This document shows positions 15,997 to 22,226 of a stretch of DNA of 27,446 nucleotides, piece by piece. The DNA is from Clostridia bacterium (GTDB lineage: Bacteria; Bacillota; Clostridia; Oscillospirales; CAG-272): positions 1-27,446 of the forward strand of contig JAGALI010000241.1 in NCBI GenBank assembly GCA_017625275.1, given 5' to 3'. Below the pieces are notes generated by a model. That model was not told the origin of the DNA and did not search any database. It saw only the letters and a list, made by a program, of their open reading frames with translations. The first letter of the stretch is position 1; every line of letters starts with the position of its first letter. The position numbers were made by a program, and so were the translations under genes.

Positions 15997-16995
15997 TTAT
16001 TTGTTTTTTGAATATAGGTAGTAAAGCTCGTGTGCATACTCCCTTACGCTATGAACAACTGTTGGTGGAGAGATTACCTGCATACGATTGCCAAACGAGC
16101 AGCACCAGGCAATAAAGGTAGGAGAAACCTGAACCTCTGCCTCGAAGCGGACCTTGTCATCGCGCTCCGTAAGCTTAATATCTCCAAATTTATCAAAGAT
16201 AACATCTGTAAGCGACGACTCTGCCTCAATTGTCACGCGTCTTGTTTCGCCTGTATACATTGAGAAGACCTGTCTATTATGCTTGCCGATATCAAAGCCC
16301 TCAATCTCAGCGCATGGGGTTATATCCTCATCAAGAACCCTAACCCTTTCCATTCTATCAACGCGATAGTGAGTCATTGTCTTGTGCTTATCATCGTAGC
16401 AAACAAGGTAGTATTTATCATCGGAAAAGATTGTGGCATAGGGGTTCACAACATAAACCTTCAGCTCTCCCCTTGTATCTCTTCTGTAAACGCGCTCATG
16501 CCCTGCGTCATAATTAAAATATGTAAATTCAATTTTTTTATTCTCAATTATTGCTGTCGATATTTCATTTACAGCATAATATATATGCTCGTTTGTGCTT
16601 TTTGTGTTATTAAAAGCAACTATATTTTGCTTTAGCACCTCTGCCCTACGGCTTCCTGCAAGATGTGCAATCTTATCGACTAAAACATCGGTTTTCTTCT
16701 CAGTTATAAAATCTGCTGCCTGCACGGCGTCCATAAGAATACGAAGCTCCGTCAAATCAAACGCGCCAACATCAACGCTATATTCATTTGACGCCCCACG
16801 AGAGCAGTCTATCTCGTAGCCATAATTGTTTAGTGTTTTTATATCGTCGTAAAGGGTGCGCCTATCGCAATCAATTCCCATATCCTTTAGTCTTTTTAAA
16901 ATTTCGGGTGTACCCATTGGATGCTCAGGGTCTGTCTCCTGAGAAAGTAGCTCCCAAAGCTTTAAAAGCTTTATTTTGTTTGTCCTTTCGCCCAT
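15997..16995 (-). CDS. WYL-domain transcriptional regulator (HTH-WYL)
   Basis: The protein has 332 residues. The N-terminal winged helix-turn-helix (about 8-72) includes RRTLYDDIKTLNNYGYEID, typical of DeoR-like HTH_11 domains. The middle holds a WYL domain with YFNYDAG..., VNPYATIFSDDKYYLVCYDD and THYRVDRMERV, and a C-terminal WCX-like extension follows. WYL proteins sense small ligands or nucleic acid; the ligand here is unknown. It is the first gene of a two-gene operon with mntP, so control of manganese export or another envelope response is a reasonable inference. AAGGAG lies upstream of the ATG and a promoter lies at 17029-17057. Confidence 0.9.
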   Translation of the reverse strand: MGERTNKIKLLKLWELLSQETDPEHPMGTPEILKRLKDMGIDCDRRTLYDDIKTLNNYGYEIDCSRGASNEYSVDVGAFDLTELRILMDAVQAADFITEKKTDVLVDKIAHLAGSRRAEVLKQNIVAFNNTKSTNEHIYYAVNEISTAIIENKKIEFTYFNYDAGHERVYRRDTRGELKVYVVNPYATIFSDDKYYLVCYDDKHKTMTHYRVDRMERVRVLDEDITPCAEIEGFDIGKHNRQVFSMYTGETRRVTIEAESSLTDVIFDKFGDIKLTERDDKVRFEAEVQVSPTFIAWCCSFGNRMQVISPPTVVHSVREYAHELYYLYSKNK

Positions 16996-17028
16996 AGTAG
17001 CCTTCTCCTTTTTTGTCTTGATGTCATT

Positions 17029-17057
17029 ATTTTATCACATTTATTTACTCTTGTAAA
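17029..17057 (-). promoter_or_regulatory. Extended -10 sigma-A promoter of the WYL-mntP operon
   Basis: TTTACA (17052-17057), a 17-bp spacer ending in TGA and TAAAAT (17029-17034) lie 34 bp upstream of the start. The TG one base before the -10 gives an extended -10 element. Confidence 0.75.
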
Positions 17058-17086
17058 TACCTTAGACAAAATTAGACGCTTTTAGC

Positions 17087-17120
17087 AAAAAAGAGATTTT
17101 GCGCGACGCAAAATCTCTTT
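17087..17120 (-). terminator. Intrinsic terminator after rubrerythrin
   Basis: A perfect 14-bp stem (17090-17103 with 17107-17120) has a CGA loop and reads AAAGAGATTTTGCG on the left arm. An A6 run at 17087-17092 supplies the U-tract on the minus strand. Confidence 0.92.
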
Positions 17121-17145
17121 AATCTGTTTAATTAACGCACCCTGC

Positions 17146-17691
17146 TTAATAGTTTTCAGCGTGAATTTCAAAGTATGCCTTTGGATGTGCACAGGTTGGG
17201 CAAATCTCTGGAGCCTTTGTACCAACAACAATGTGTCCACAGTTACGGCACTCCCAAACCTTAACCTCGCTCTTTTCAAATACCTGAGCAGTCTCTACAT
17301 TCTTAAGAAGCGCACGATATCTCTCCTCGTGATGCTTCTCAACTGCTGCAACAAGACGGAACTTTCTAGCAAGCTCTGGGAAGCCCTCCTCGTCAGCAAC
17401 CTTAGCAAATTCTGCATACATATCTGTCCACTCGTAGTTTTCGCCATCAGCAGCAGACTCAAGGTTAAAGGCAGTATCTCCAAGGCCATTTAGCTCCTTG
17501 AACCACATCTTTGCGTGCTCCTTCTCGTTCTCTGCTGTCTTTAAGAAGAGTGCACTGATTTGCTCATAGCCCTCCTTCTTTGCAACTGATGCAAAGTAGG
17601 TGTACTTGTTTCTAGCCTCACTCTCACCAGAAAAGGCTGCCTTCAAATTCTGCTCCGTTTTTGTGCCTGCGTACTTGTTTTCTCTAATCAT
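17146..17691 (-). CDS. Rubrerythrin
   Basis: This is a 181-residue cytoplasmic diiron peroxidase that reduces hydrogen peroxide in anaerobes. The N-terminal ferritin-like four-helix domain has the iron ligands in SGESEARNKYTYFA, ENEKEHA and EKHHEERY. The C-terminal rubredoxin-like domain has the CxxC pairs CRNC and CPTC. Length is close to the usual 190. GAGGAG lies before the ATG. It has its own promoter (17816-17844) with an unusually long leader of about 118 nt and its own terminator, so it is a single-gene unit. No PerR box was recognised. Confidence 0.97.
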   Translation of the reverse strand: MIRENKYAGTKTEQNLKAAFSGESEARNKYTYFASVAKKEGYEQISALFLKTAENEKEHAKMWFKELNGLGDTAFNLESAADGENYEWTDMYAEFAKVADEEGFPELARKFRLVAAVEKHHEERYRALLKNVETAQVFEKSEVKVWECRNCGHIVVGTKAPEICPTCAHPKAYFEIHAENY

Positions 17692-17753
17692 TTCTATTTC
17701 TCCTCTTGATTTATTATTGATTGCCCTTCGGCTTTTTCAATCATTTTAAGCTA

Positions 17754-17769
17754 ACACCCCCAAGGGTGT
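17754..17769 (-). other. Small hairpin in the rubrerythrin leader
   Basis: ACACCC (17754-17759) and GGGTGT (17764-17769) close a 4-nt loop within the roughly 118-nt leader. It may affect message stability or translation. Confidence 0.4.
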
Positions 17770-17815
17770 GTCGATTTAAGGCGCTTTTCTAATAGTTTTT
17801 TTGCTCCTTATTTAT

Positions 17816-17844
17816 ATTTTACCACTTATGCCCAAAAATATCAA
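17816..17844 (-). promoter_or_regulatory. Sigma-A promoter of rubrerythrin
   Basis: TTGATA (17839-17844), a 17-bp spacer and TAAAAT (17816-17821) precede the rubrerythrin start, giving a leader of about 118 nt. Confidence 0.75.
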
Positions 17845-17864
17845 GAAAAACTAAAAAAAATTAT

Positions 17865-17896
17865 AAAAAACAAAAAGCAGGACAATGCCTGCTTTT
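17865..17896 (-). terminator. Intrinsic terminator after isocitrate dehydrogenase
   Basis: AAAAGCAGG (17873-17881) and CCTGCTTTT (17888-17896) form a 9-bp stem with a 6-nt loop. An A-rich flank gives a U-rich tail on the minus strand. It sits 4 bp past the stop at 17900. Confidence 0.9.
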
Positions 17897-17899
17897 AAT

Positions 17900-19117
17900 T
17901 TATGCGAGCTTTTTCTCAAGTCTTTCTCTTATAGCCTTGATAAATTCGATGGTGTTTACAGCCTTAACCTGTGTACCCTCTACAACAAGTCCTACAAGGT
18001 CCTTTGTCATAATTCCATCGTTCAATGTATCAATGCAAGCCTCCTCAAGCTTATCTGCGAAGCTAACAAGGTCGCCAAGGCCGTCAAGCTCTCCACGCTT
18101 ACGAAGCGCGCCACTCCAAGCGTAGATTGTTGCCATTGGGTTGGTTGAGGTTTCCTCGCCCTTGAGGTAACGATAATAGTGTCTTGTAACTGTTCCGTGT
18201 GCTGCCTCATACTCATACTGACCATTAGGAGATACAAGCACAGAGGTCATCATAGCAAGTGAGCCAAACGCGGTTGATACCATGTCGGACATTACATCTC
18301 CGTCATAGTTCTTGCACGCCCAAATGTAGCCACCCTCTGAACGAATTACGCGCGCTACTGCGTCGTCGATTAGTGTATAGAAGTATTCAATTCCAAGCTC
18401 CTCGAACTTAGCCTTGTATTCGTTATCAAAAATCTCTTGGAAAATGAGCTTGAAGGTTTGGTCATACTGCTTTGAAATTGTATCCTTTGTAGCGAACCAA
18501 AGGTCCTGCTTTGTTTGAATTGCATAATTGAAGCAGGAGTGAGCGAAGGAGCGAATAGAGCTATCCTTATTGTACTGACCCTGAAGCACGCCTGGGCACT
18601 CAAAGTCGTAGATTGTCTTTCTGAAGCTCTCATTTCCGTCCTTGTCTGTAAACACAAGCTCAGCCTTACCCTCTGCTGGCACTCTATGCTCTGTTGCCTT
18701 GTAAACATCACCATATGCGTGACGGGCGATTGTGATAGGCTTCTTCCAGTTGCGAACAGCTGGCTTAATTGAGTCTATAAGAATAGGTGCACGGAAAACA
18801 GTACCATCAAGAATTGCACGAATAGTACCATTAGGGCTCTTCCACATTTCTGTGAGGTTATATTCCTCTACTCTTTGCTTGTTAGGGGTGATGGTTGCGC
18901 ACTTAACTGCAACACCATACTTTTGGTTTGCGTATGCCGAATCATATGTAACCTTATCCTTGGTGCGCTCTCTTTCTGGCAAGCCAAGGTCGTAATATTC
19001 TGTCTTTAGGTCGATAAAAGGCAAAAGAAGCTCGTCCTTTATCATTTTCCAGATAATTCTGGTCATTTCATCTCCGTCCATCTCAACGAGGGGAGTTGTC
19101 ATTTTGATTTTTTCCAT
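17900..19117 (-). CDS. icd: NADP-dependent isocitrate dehydrogenase, eukaryotic-like homodimeric type
   Basis: This 405-residue enzyme converts isocitrate to 2-oxoglutarate with NADP+. It matches the class that includes human IDH1 rather than the E. coli Icd type. Matching stretches are MDGDEMTRIIW at the N-terminus, the substrate region WKSPNGTIR, RHAYGDVYKAT (Arg equivalent to human IDH1 R132), and the NADP-binding stretch AAHGTVTRH followed by STNPMATIYAW. It is a complete single-gene unit with its own promoter and terminator. In an anaerobe it probably feeds glutamate synthesis and NADPH supply. No other TCA-cycle gene is in the window. Confidence 0.96.
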   Translation of the reverse strand: MEKIKMTTPLVEMDGDEMTRIIWKMIKDELLLPFIDLKTEYYDLGLPERERTKDKVTYDSAYANQKYGVAVKCATITPNKQRVEEYNLTEMWKSPNGTIRAILDGTVFRAPILIDSIKPAVRNWKKPITIARHAYGDVYKATEHRVPAEGKAELVFTDKDGNESFRKTIYDFECPGVLQGQYNKDSSIRSFAHSCFNYAIQTKQDLWFATKDTISKQYDQTFKLIFQEIFDNEYKAKFEELGIEYFYTLIDDAVARVIRSEGGYIWACKNYDGDVMSDMVSTAFGSLAMMTSVLVSPNGQYEYEAAHGTVTRHYYRYLKGEETSTNPMATIYAWSGALRKRGELDGLGDLVSFADKLEEACIDTLNDGIMTKDLVGLVVEGTQVKAVNTIEFIKAIRERLEKKLA

Positions 19118-19150
19118 AGTTATTCTCCGTTTTATTTAATTGCTTGTACT

Positions 19151-19179
19151 ATTTTACATTAAAATTTTAAATTTTTCAA
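19151..19179 (-). promoter_or_regulatory. Sigma-A promoter of isocitrate dehydrogenase
   Basis: TTGAAA (19174-19179), a 17-bp spacer and TAAAAT (19151-19156) lie 33 bp upstream of the start. Confidence 0.75.
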
Positions 19180-19230
19180 GGGGGTAACAAGAAATAAACG
19201 ACTTATTCTTTTAGAATATTACTAAAAATT

Positions 19231-19254
19231 AATAAAGCGCACCACAGGGTGCGC
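19231..19254 (-). terminator. Terminator after the DUF4091 glycosidase gene
   Basis: GCGCACC (19237-19243) and GGTGCGC (19248-19254) make a GC-rich 7-bp stem with a 4-nt loop. TTTATT follows on the minus strand, 5 bp past the stop. Confidence 0.85.
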
Positions 19255-19259
19255 CCTAT

Positions 19260-20876
19260 TTATTTCGCTAGCGCCCTTTGGGCGAGCCTTCTTATCCTTT
19301 TAAGAGCTTTTATGCTATGAGGATAATCGGTAAATGTCCTTTTAAAGCCGTTTTCAAGAAGAAGCGCCTCGGCACCCTCTCTTCCTATTTTCTCCTCTAA
19401 GCGCTTAAAGAGCATATAGTCCTGTATTGCATCATAAAAGTTTTCGTGGCGAATGGAATCAAGCGCGCCGTCCTTGCCTGGATAAACAGAAAACGCATCT
19501 CCGCTTTGCAGTCCTCCTCCACAATCTGTAATCAAATATGGGTCAACAGCCTCATCGGAAAGAACTGAGTTGTAGAAATTATAGCCCCAGTGCAAAAAGC
19601 CCTTAATATCGTTTAGGTACATTTGCATGCCAAGCACCCTTATTCTCTCTCCAGACATCGACATGTATCTGTTAGATAGGTAGGAGTGTGTCTCTGCACA
19701 GCAATAATAAGCCCACAAATTTGGGGTTTTATTATCAAGAAAGGCTTGAATATGCGCTGTTGAGGAAATGGCACCATCAACAAGCCCCTGCTTGTAAAAC
19801 TCGTAGTGGCTAAGTGCGTCCATTACTGGAGCATCTGGTGCATATTTTTTGAAAATTCTTCTTGCGCTTTTATAGTCCTCAAGACACTGCTCATTTGGCT
19901 CATCGGAGATATGGAAGCGACAATCCTGATATAGCCCTTCCTTCTTCAGTGTGGCAACAAGCTGAGGTAAAAATGCGCCCAAAAACGCCTCGTATTCCTC
20001 TCCTACTGCACGACTCTCCCAGCCAAAAATGCGCCTTACTCTTCCGTTCACCTTGGCCACTATTTTCGGTGCAAATTTCGCACCCCATTGGGTAAATAGA
20101 TGGCTCATTTCAAAGTACTTAATGCCAAGCTCCCTTACCTTTTTCATAAAGGAAATTAAGCGTGCAAAATCAAATTCATATCCAGCCTCTGTCTTGGTAA
20201 CATCGACAAGCTGTACAGTCAGCCTTTCCTTTCCCATTCTTGTGTCAAGTGGTGGGGTGAACATAGGCACTAAAAGCATATTCATTCCATGTCTTACGGC
20301 ACAGCTTATAAAATTGTACATTATTTTGTTGTATTTGGGTGAGAACACCTTCAAATTATAATACTGGGCAAGACCATCATAATGAAACCAGTTTGTATAT
20401 ACAAGAGTGCTTTCTCCTAGATAAAAATCGAGGACCGTAACCTTATATTCTGCTTTTCCGATAACATATCCATTTTGCTCAAGCGAAATTTCTATTGGGT
20501 ATTCACCTGGGGTTAAATCGCCCTTTATGGTAAACCATATACTATTGTATGAGCCTAATCTTGCCGTTGGCTTACGCTTCTCGCAGGAGCACAAAACATC
20601 TGGGCATAAAAATGGCTTTTTGGTTAAATAATAGTCATCCGTTGCGCCTAGAACAGGAGTTGTGCAGGGAACATATTCAACCTGTCTGTAGGTTATGTAC
20701 TTTTTTATCGGACTTTTTATCTTTACCTCTATTTCCTTTTGAAGCCACTCTATTTTATACGCAACCTGAAAGGACAAGGTCTCATCCCTTGCCATTGTGT
20801 TCTCCCTTTCAACCATTTTAGGTCTTTTGTCTATAAGCACCCTTTCCTCAGCGCATATTGTATAAATTTCGTTCAT
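19260..20876 (-). CDS. DUF4091 / GH123-like glycoside hydrolase
   Basis: This 538-residue protein has no signal peptide, so it is presumably cytoplasmic. Residues 1-160 form a beta-rich N-terminal domain. From about 165 a TIM-barrel-like region carries the adjacent acid pair in FHISDEPN (D325, E326), the arrangement used by GH123 beta-N-acetylgalactosaminidases, where Asp and Glu act in substrate-assisted catalysis. The C-terminal part has the DUF4091 signatures RVLGMQMYLNDIKGFLHWGY and FSVYPG. A role in degrading an N-acetylhexosamine-containing glycan is plausible; the substrate is inference. AGGAGG is 7 bp before the ATG. It is a single-gene unit with a 14-bp palindrome between promoter and start. 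Confidence 0.82.
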   Translation of the reverse strand: MNEIYTICAEERVLIDKRPKMVERENTMARDETLSFQVAYKIEWLQKEIEVKIKSPIKKYITYRQVEYVPCTTPVLGATDDYYLTKKPFLCPDVLCSCEKRKPTARLGSYNSIWFTIKGDLTPGEYPIEISLEQNGYVIGKAEYKVTVLDFYLGESTLVYTNWFHYDGLAQYYNLKVFSPKYNKIMYNFISCAVRHGMNMLLVPMFTPPLDTRMGKERLTVQLVDVTKTEAGYEFDFARLISFMKKVRELGIKYFEMSHLFTQWGAKFAPKIVAKVNGRVRRIFGWESRAVGEEYEAFLGAFLPQLVATLKKEGLYQDCRFHISDEPNEQCLEDYKSARRIFKKYAPDAPVMDALSHYEFYKQGLVDGAISSTAHIQAFLDNKTPNLWAYYCCAETHSYLSNRYMSMSGERIRVLGMQMYLNDIKGFLHWGYNFYNSVLSDEAVDPYLITDCGGGLQSGDAFSVYPGKDGALDSIRHENFYDAIQDYMLFKRLEEKIGREGAEALLLENGFKRTFTDYPHSIKALKRIRRLAQRALAK

Positions 20877-20887
20877 TTGTTTTCCTC

Positions 20888-20901
20888 CTAGATATATCTA
20901 G
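20888..20901. promoter_or_regulatory. 14-bp perfect palindrome, candidate operator of the DUF4091 gene
   Basis: CTAGATATATCTAG is a perfect palindrome between the -10 box and the AGGAGG site, overlapping the latter by two bases. A repressor bound here would block transcription start and elongation. The regulator is not in the window. Confidence 0.5.
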
Positions 20902-20913
20902 CTCTCTAAAAAG

Positions 20914-20942
20914 ATTATATAAAAAATTCCCACTAAAATCAA
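20914..20942 (-). promoter_or_regulatory. Sigma-A promoter of the DUF4091 gene
   Basis: TTGATT (20937-20942), a 17-bp spacer and a perfect TATAAT (20914-20919) lie just downstream of the tRNA array's last terminator. Confidence 0.8.
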
Positions 20943-20952
20943 GTAGTAAAAG

Positions 20953-20977
20953 AAAAAAACACCCACGCTTGTGAGTG
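20953..20977 (-). terminator. Third terminator hairpin of the tRNA array (T1)
   Basis: CACCCAC (20960-20966) and GTGAGTG (20971-20977) form a 7-bp stem with one wobble pair and a 4-nt loop. A7 at 20953-20959 gives a U7 tail on the minus strand. It is the distal terminator behind tRNA-Tyr. Confidence 0.85.
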
Positions 20978-21006
20978 ATTGCTTTATTCTTTGTTTTGCT
21001 AGATTC

Positions 21007-21088
21007 TCGCCTTTGGCGATGATTGACGCTTTGCTTAAATCGAACCAGATTCTTGTCGAAGACAAGAAGGCTGTCCGAAGACGCTTCC
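21007..21088. repeat. Repeat element R, copy A
   Basis: Its first 49 bp match copy B (from 21149) at 46 positions. It contains the hairpin TCGCC-TTT-GGCGA and then TTCTTGTC-GAA-GACAAGAA (stem 8, loop 3), and it ends CGAAGACG, also shared with copy B. The inner hairpin differs in sequence from copy B but keeps its pairing. It lies between terminators T2 and T1. Confidence 0.85.
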
Positions 21089-21091
21089 TCG

Positions 21092-21130
21092 CACAAAAAA
21101 AGGACACCGAATTGGTGTCCTTTTTTTGTG
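21092..21130 (-). terminator. Second terminator hairpin of the tRNA array (T2)
   Basis: This is a perfect 17-bp stem (21092-21108 with 21114-21130): CAC, A7 and GGACACC pairing with GGTGTCC, T7 and GTG around a 5-nt loop. The symmetric A7/T7 make it a strong bidirectional terminator. It abuts a duplicated tRNA-Tyr 3' end. Confidence 0.92.
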
Positions 21131-21146
21131 GTGGGGGAAGCTGGAT
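21129..21146 (-). repeat. Duplicated tRNA-Tyr 3' end (18 bp)
   Basis: TGGTGGGGGAAGCTGGAT is identical to 21274-21291, the CCA end, acceptor strand and T-arm edge of the tRNA-Tyr gene 145 bp away. The rest of a tRNA is absent, so it is a remnant. It could mark an att-like site, an unequal-crossover junction or a decayed tRNA copy. Confidence 0.85.
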
Positions 21147-21148
21147 GA

Positions 21149-21226
21149 TCGCCTTTGGCGATGATTGACGCTTCACTTAAATCGAACCAGAGTCTTGCGA
21201 GCAAGACCTGGTACGAAGACGTTTCC
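21149..21226. repeat. Repeat element R, copy B
   Basis: This is the second copy of element R, beginning TCGCCTTTGGCGATGATTG. It contains GTCTTGC-GA-GCAAGAC nested inside CGAACCAG...CTGGTACG, a longer stem with one mismatch. It lies between tRNA-Tyr's own terminator T3 and the tRNA-Tyr remnant. Confidence 0.85.
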
Positions 21227-21231
21227 CTATC

Positions 21232-21274
21232 ATAACAGAAAAGCGAGTACACTTGGTGCTCGCTTTTCTGTTAT
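21232..21274 (-). terminator. First hairpin after tRNA-Tyr (T3)
   Basis: A perfect 16-bp stem (ATAACAGAAAAGCGAG at 21232-21247 with 21259-21274) has an 11-nt loop. It starts at the last base of the tRNA CCA end. Its 3' arm is U-rich but no clean U-run follows, so termination may be partial. Confidence 0.7.
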
Positions 21275-21358
21275 GGTGGGGGAAGCTGGATTCGGACCAG
21301 CGAAGTCAGTGACAACAGATTTACAGTCTGCCCCCTTTGGCCGCTCGGGAATTCCCCC
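21274..21358 (-). tRNA. tRNA-Tyr (GTA)
   Basis: This 85-nt gene includes an encoded CCA (21274-21276). The acceptor GGGGGAA pairs with TTCCCCC, the anticodon stem CAGA/TCTG encloses the GTA anticodon, and a long class II variable arm follows, as expected for bacterial tRNA-Tyr. It lies 16 bp downstream of tRNA-Thr in one transcript. Confidence 0.95.
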
Positions 21359-21365
21359 ATATAAA

Positions 21366-21463
21366 TCGCGAGATTGGAGCTGGTGATCGGAGTCGAACCA
21401 ACAACCTGCTGATTACAAATCAGCTGCTCTGCCATTGAGCCACACCAGCATAATATCTCGCGA
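21366..21463 (-). other. 9-bp leader-trailer inverted repeat enclosing tRNA-Thr
   Basis: TCGCGAGAT (21366-21374) directly follows the CCA end of tRNA-Thr. ATCTCGCGA (21455-21463) lies in its 5' leader. The two are perfect inverted repeats that would extend the acceptor stem of the precursor, probably a processing structure between the two tRNAs. Confidence 0.8.
21375..21449 (-). tRNA. tRNA-Thr (TGT)
   Basis: This 75-nt gene has an encoded CCA (21375-21377). The acceptor GCTGGTG pairs with CACCAGC, the anticodon stem GCTGA/TCAGC encloses loop TTTGTAA with anticodon TGT, and the T-loop is GGTTCGACTCC. It is the first gene of the tRNA-Thr/tRNA-Tyr transcript. Confidence 0.95.
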
Positions 21464-21471
21464 CGGTTGTT

Positions 21472-21500
21472 ATTTTAACATATATTTTTTTACTTGTCAA
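21472..21500 (-). promoter_or_regulatory. Sigma-A promoter of the tRNA operon
   Basis: A perfect TTGACA (21495-21500), a 17-bp spacer and TAAAAT (21472-21477) lie 22 bp upstream of tRNA-Thr. Confidence 0.85.
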
Positions 21501-21548
21501 TATGTTTTTTTATTTTTTTAAAAGAATTTTTATATTTCTCCTTTTTAA

Positions 21549-21577
21549 TTGACACACGACCTTTAAGATTGTATAAT
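21549..21577 (+). promoter_or_regulatory. Consensus sigma-A promoter of the mnmM operon
   Basis: TTGACA (21549-21554), a 17-bp spacer and TATAAT (21572-21577) match both consensus hexamers fully. It diverges from the tRNA promoter, with the two -35 boxes 48 bp apart. Confidence 0.92.
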
Positions 21578-21611
21578 ATAAATAACTTACTATTTTGACA
21601 AAGAGGTGCTT

Positions 21612-22217
21612 ATGACTGACCTGCTTGCTTTGCAAAAAAGCTTTATTTTATCACACCTTGGAAAGGGTGATGTGTGTGCAGATTTCACGATGGGAAATGG
21701 ACATGACACTCTTTTTCTATCAAGGACCGTTGGTGAAAACGGCAGGGTGTATGCCTTTGATATTCAGCCTAGTGCGCTTGAGAGCACAAGTGCCCGTCTT
21801 ATAAGCGAGGGTGCGCCACAAAATTACACGCTAATAAATGACAGCCACTCAAATCTTAAGCTTTACATCAAGGAAAAAATCAAGGCTGGAATGTTCAATC
21901 TCGGTTATTTGCCAGGCAGTGGCAATAAAAATATAACCACCATGCGTGAAACGACAATTCCTGCCGTGCTTGGTGCGATTGATTTGCTTGATGCGCGCTC
22001 AATCTTACTTGTTGCCGTTTATCCAGGGCACGAAGAGGGAGATGCTGAGGGGCGCGAGCTTGATGCGCTTTTCGAGAAAATCGACCGTCACGCAATAAGT
22101 GTTATGAGAATTAAAATTATTAATTCCCCCACCTCTCCATATTTCTTTGTGCTTGAGACTGGAAAAATAAGTATTCAAGAATACAAGGATACATATGGTA
22201 CAATTTTTGAAAAATAA
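21612..22217 (+). CDS. mnmM: Class I SAM methyltransferase, YtqB/MnmM family
   Basis: The 201-residue protein belongs to the YtqB-like rRNA_methylase family (PF06962). It has the SAM motif ADFTMGNGHDTLFLS, an acidic motif YAFDIQPSAL, the family signature NLGYLPGSGNK and a late LVAVYPGHEEG stretch. B. subtilis YtqB has been reported as MnmM, which methylates nm5s2U34 of tRNA; the same role is inferred here. Start choice: ATG 21612 follows AGAGG by 5 bp, whereas the in-frame GTG at 21606 overlaps that site and is unlikely. It is the first gene of a two-gene plus-strand unit, divergent from the tRNA operon. The family is firm; the exact tRNA target is by homology. Confidence 0.88.
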   Translation: MTDLLALQKSFILSHLGKGDVCADFTMGNGHDTLFLSRTVGENGRVYAFDIQPSALESTSARLISEGAPQNYTLINDSHSNLKLYIKEKIKAGMFNLGYLPGSGNKNITTMRETTIPAVLGAIDLLDARSILLVAVYPGHEEGDAEGRELDALFEKIDRHAISVMRIKIINSPTSPYFFVLETGKISIQEYKDTYGTIFEK

Positions 22218-22226
22218 GGAGCGTTT

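Noticed and set aside
16996..17060. Manganese riboswitch before the WYL-mntP operon
   Set aside because: The promoter lies only about 34 bp upstream of the start codon, leaving no room for a yybP-ykoY fold.
17694..17744. 16-codon open frame ending 2 bp before the rubrerythrin start
   Set aside because: It has no convincing ribosome binding site, and a frame this short is expected by chance.
20848..21252. Minus-strand 134-codon open frame across the tRNA array
   Set aside because: It runs through three terminators, both R elements and the start of the DUF4091 gene. The protein-like repeats it shows come from element R, not from a gene.
21007..21291. CRISPR-like array
   Set aside because: The units are about 145 bp, only two clear copies exist, they contain a tRNA end and terminators, and no cas gene is nearby.
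21606..21614. GTG 21606 as the mnmM start
   Set aside because: The GTG overlaps the AGAGG ribosome binding site, while ATG 21612 has correct spacing.
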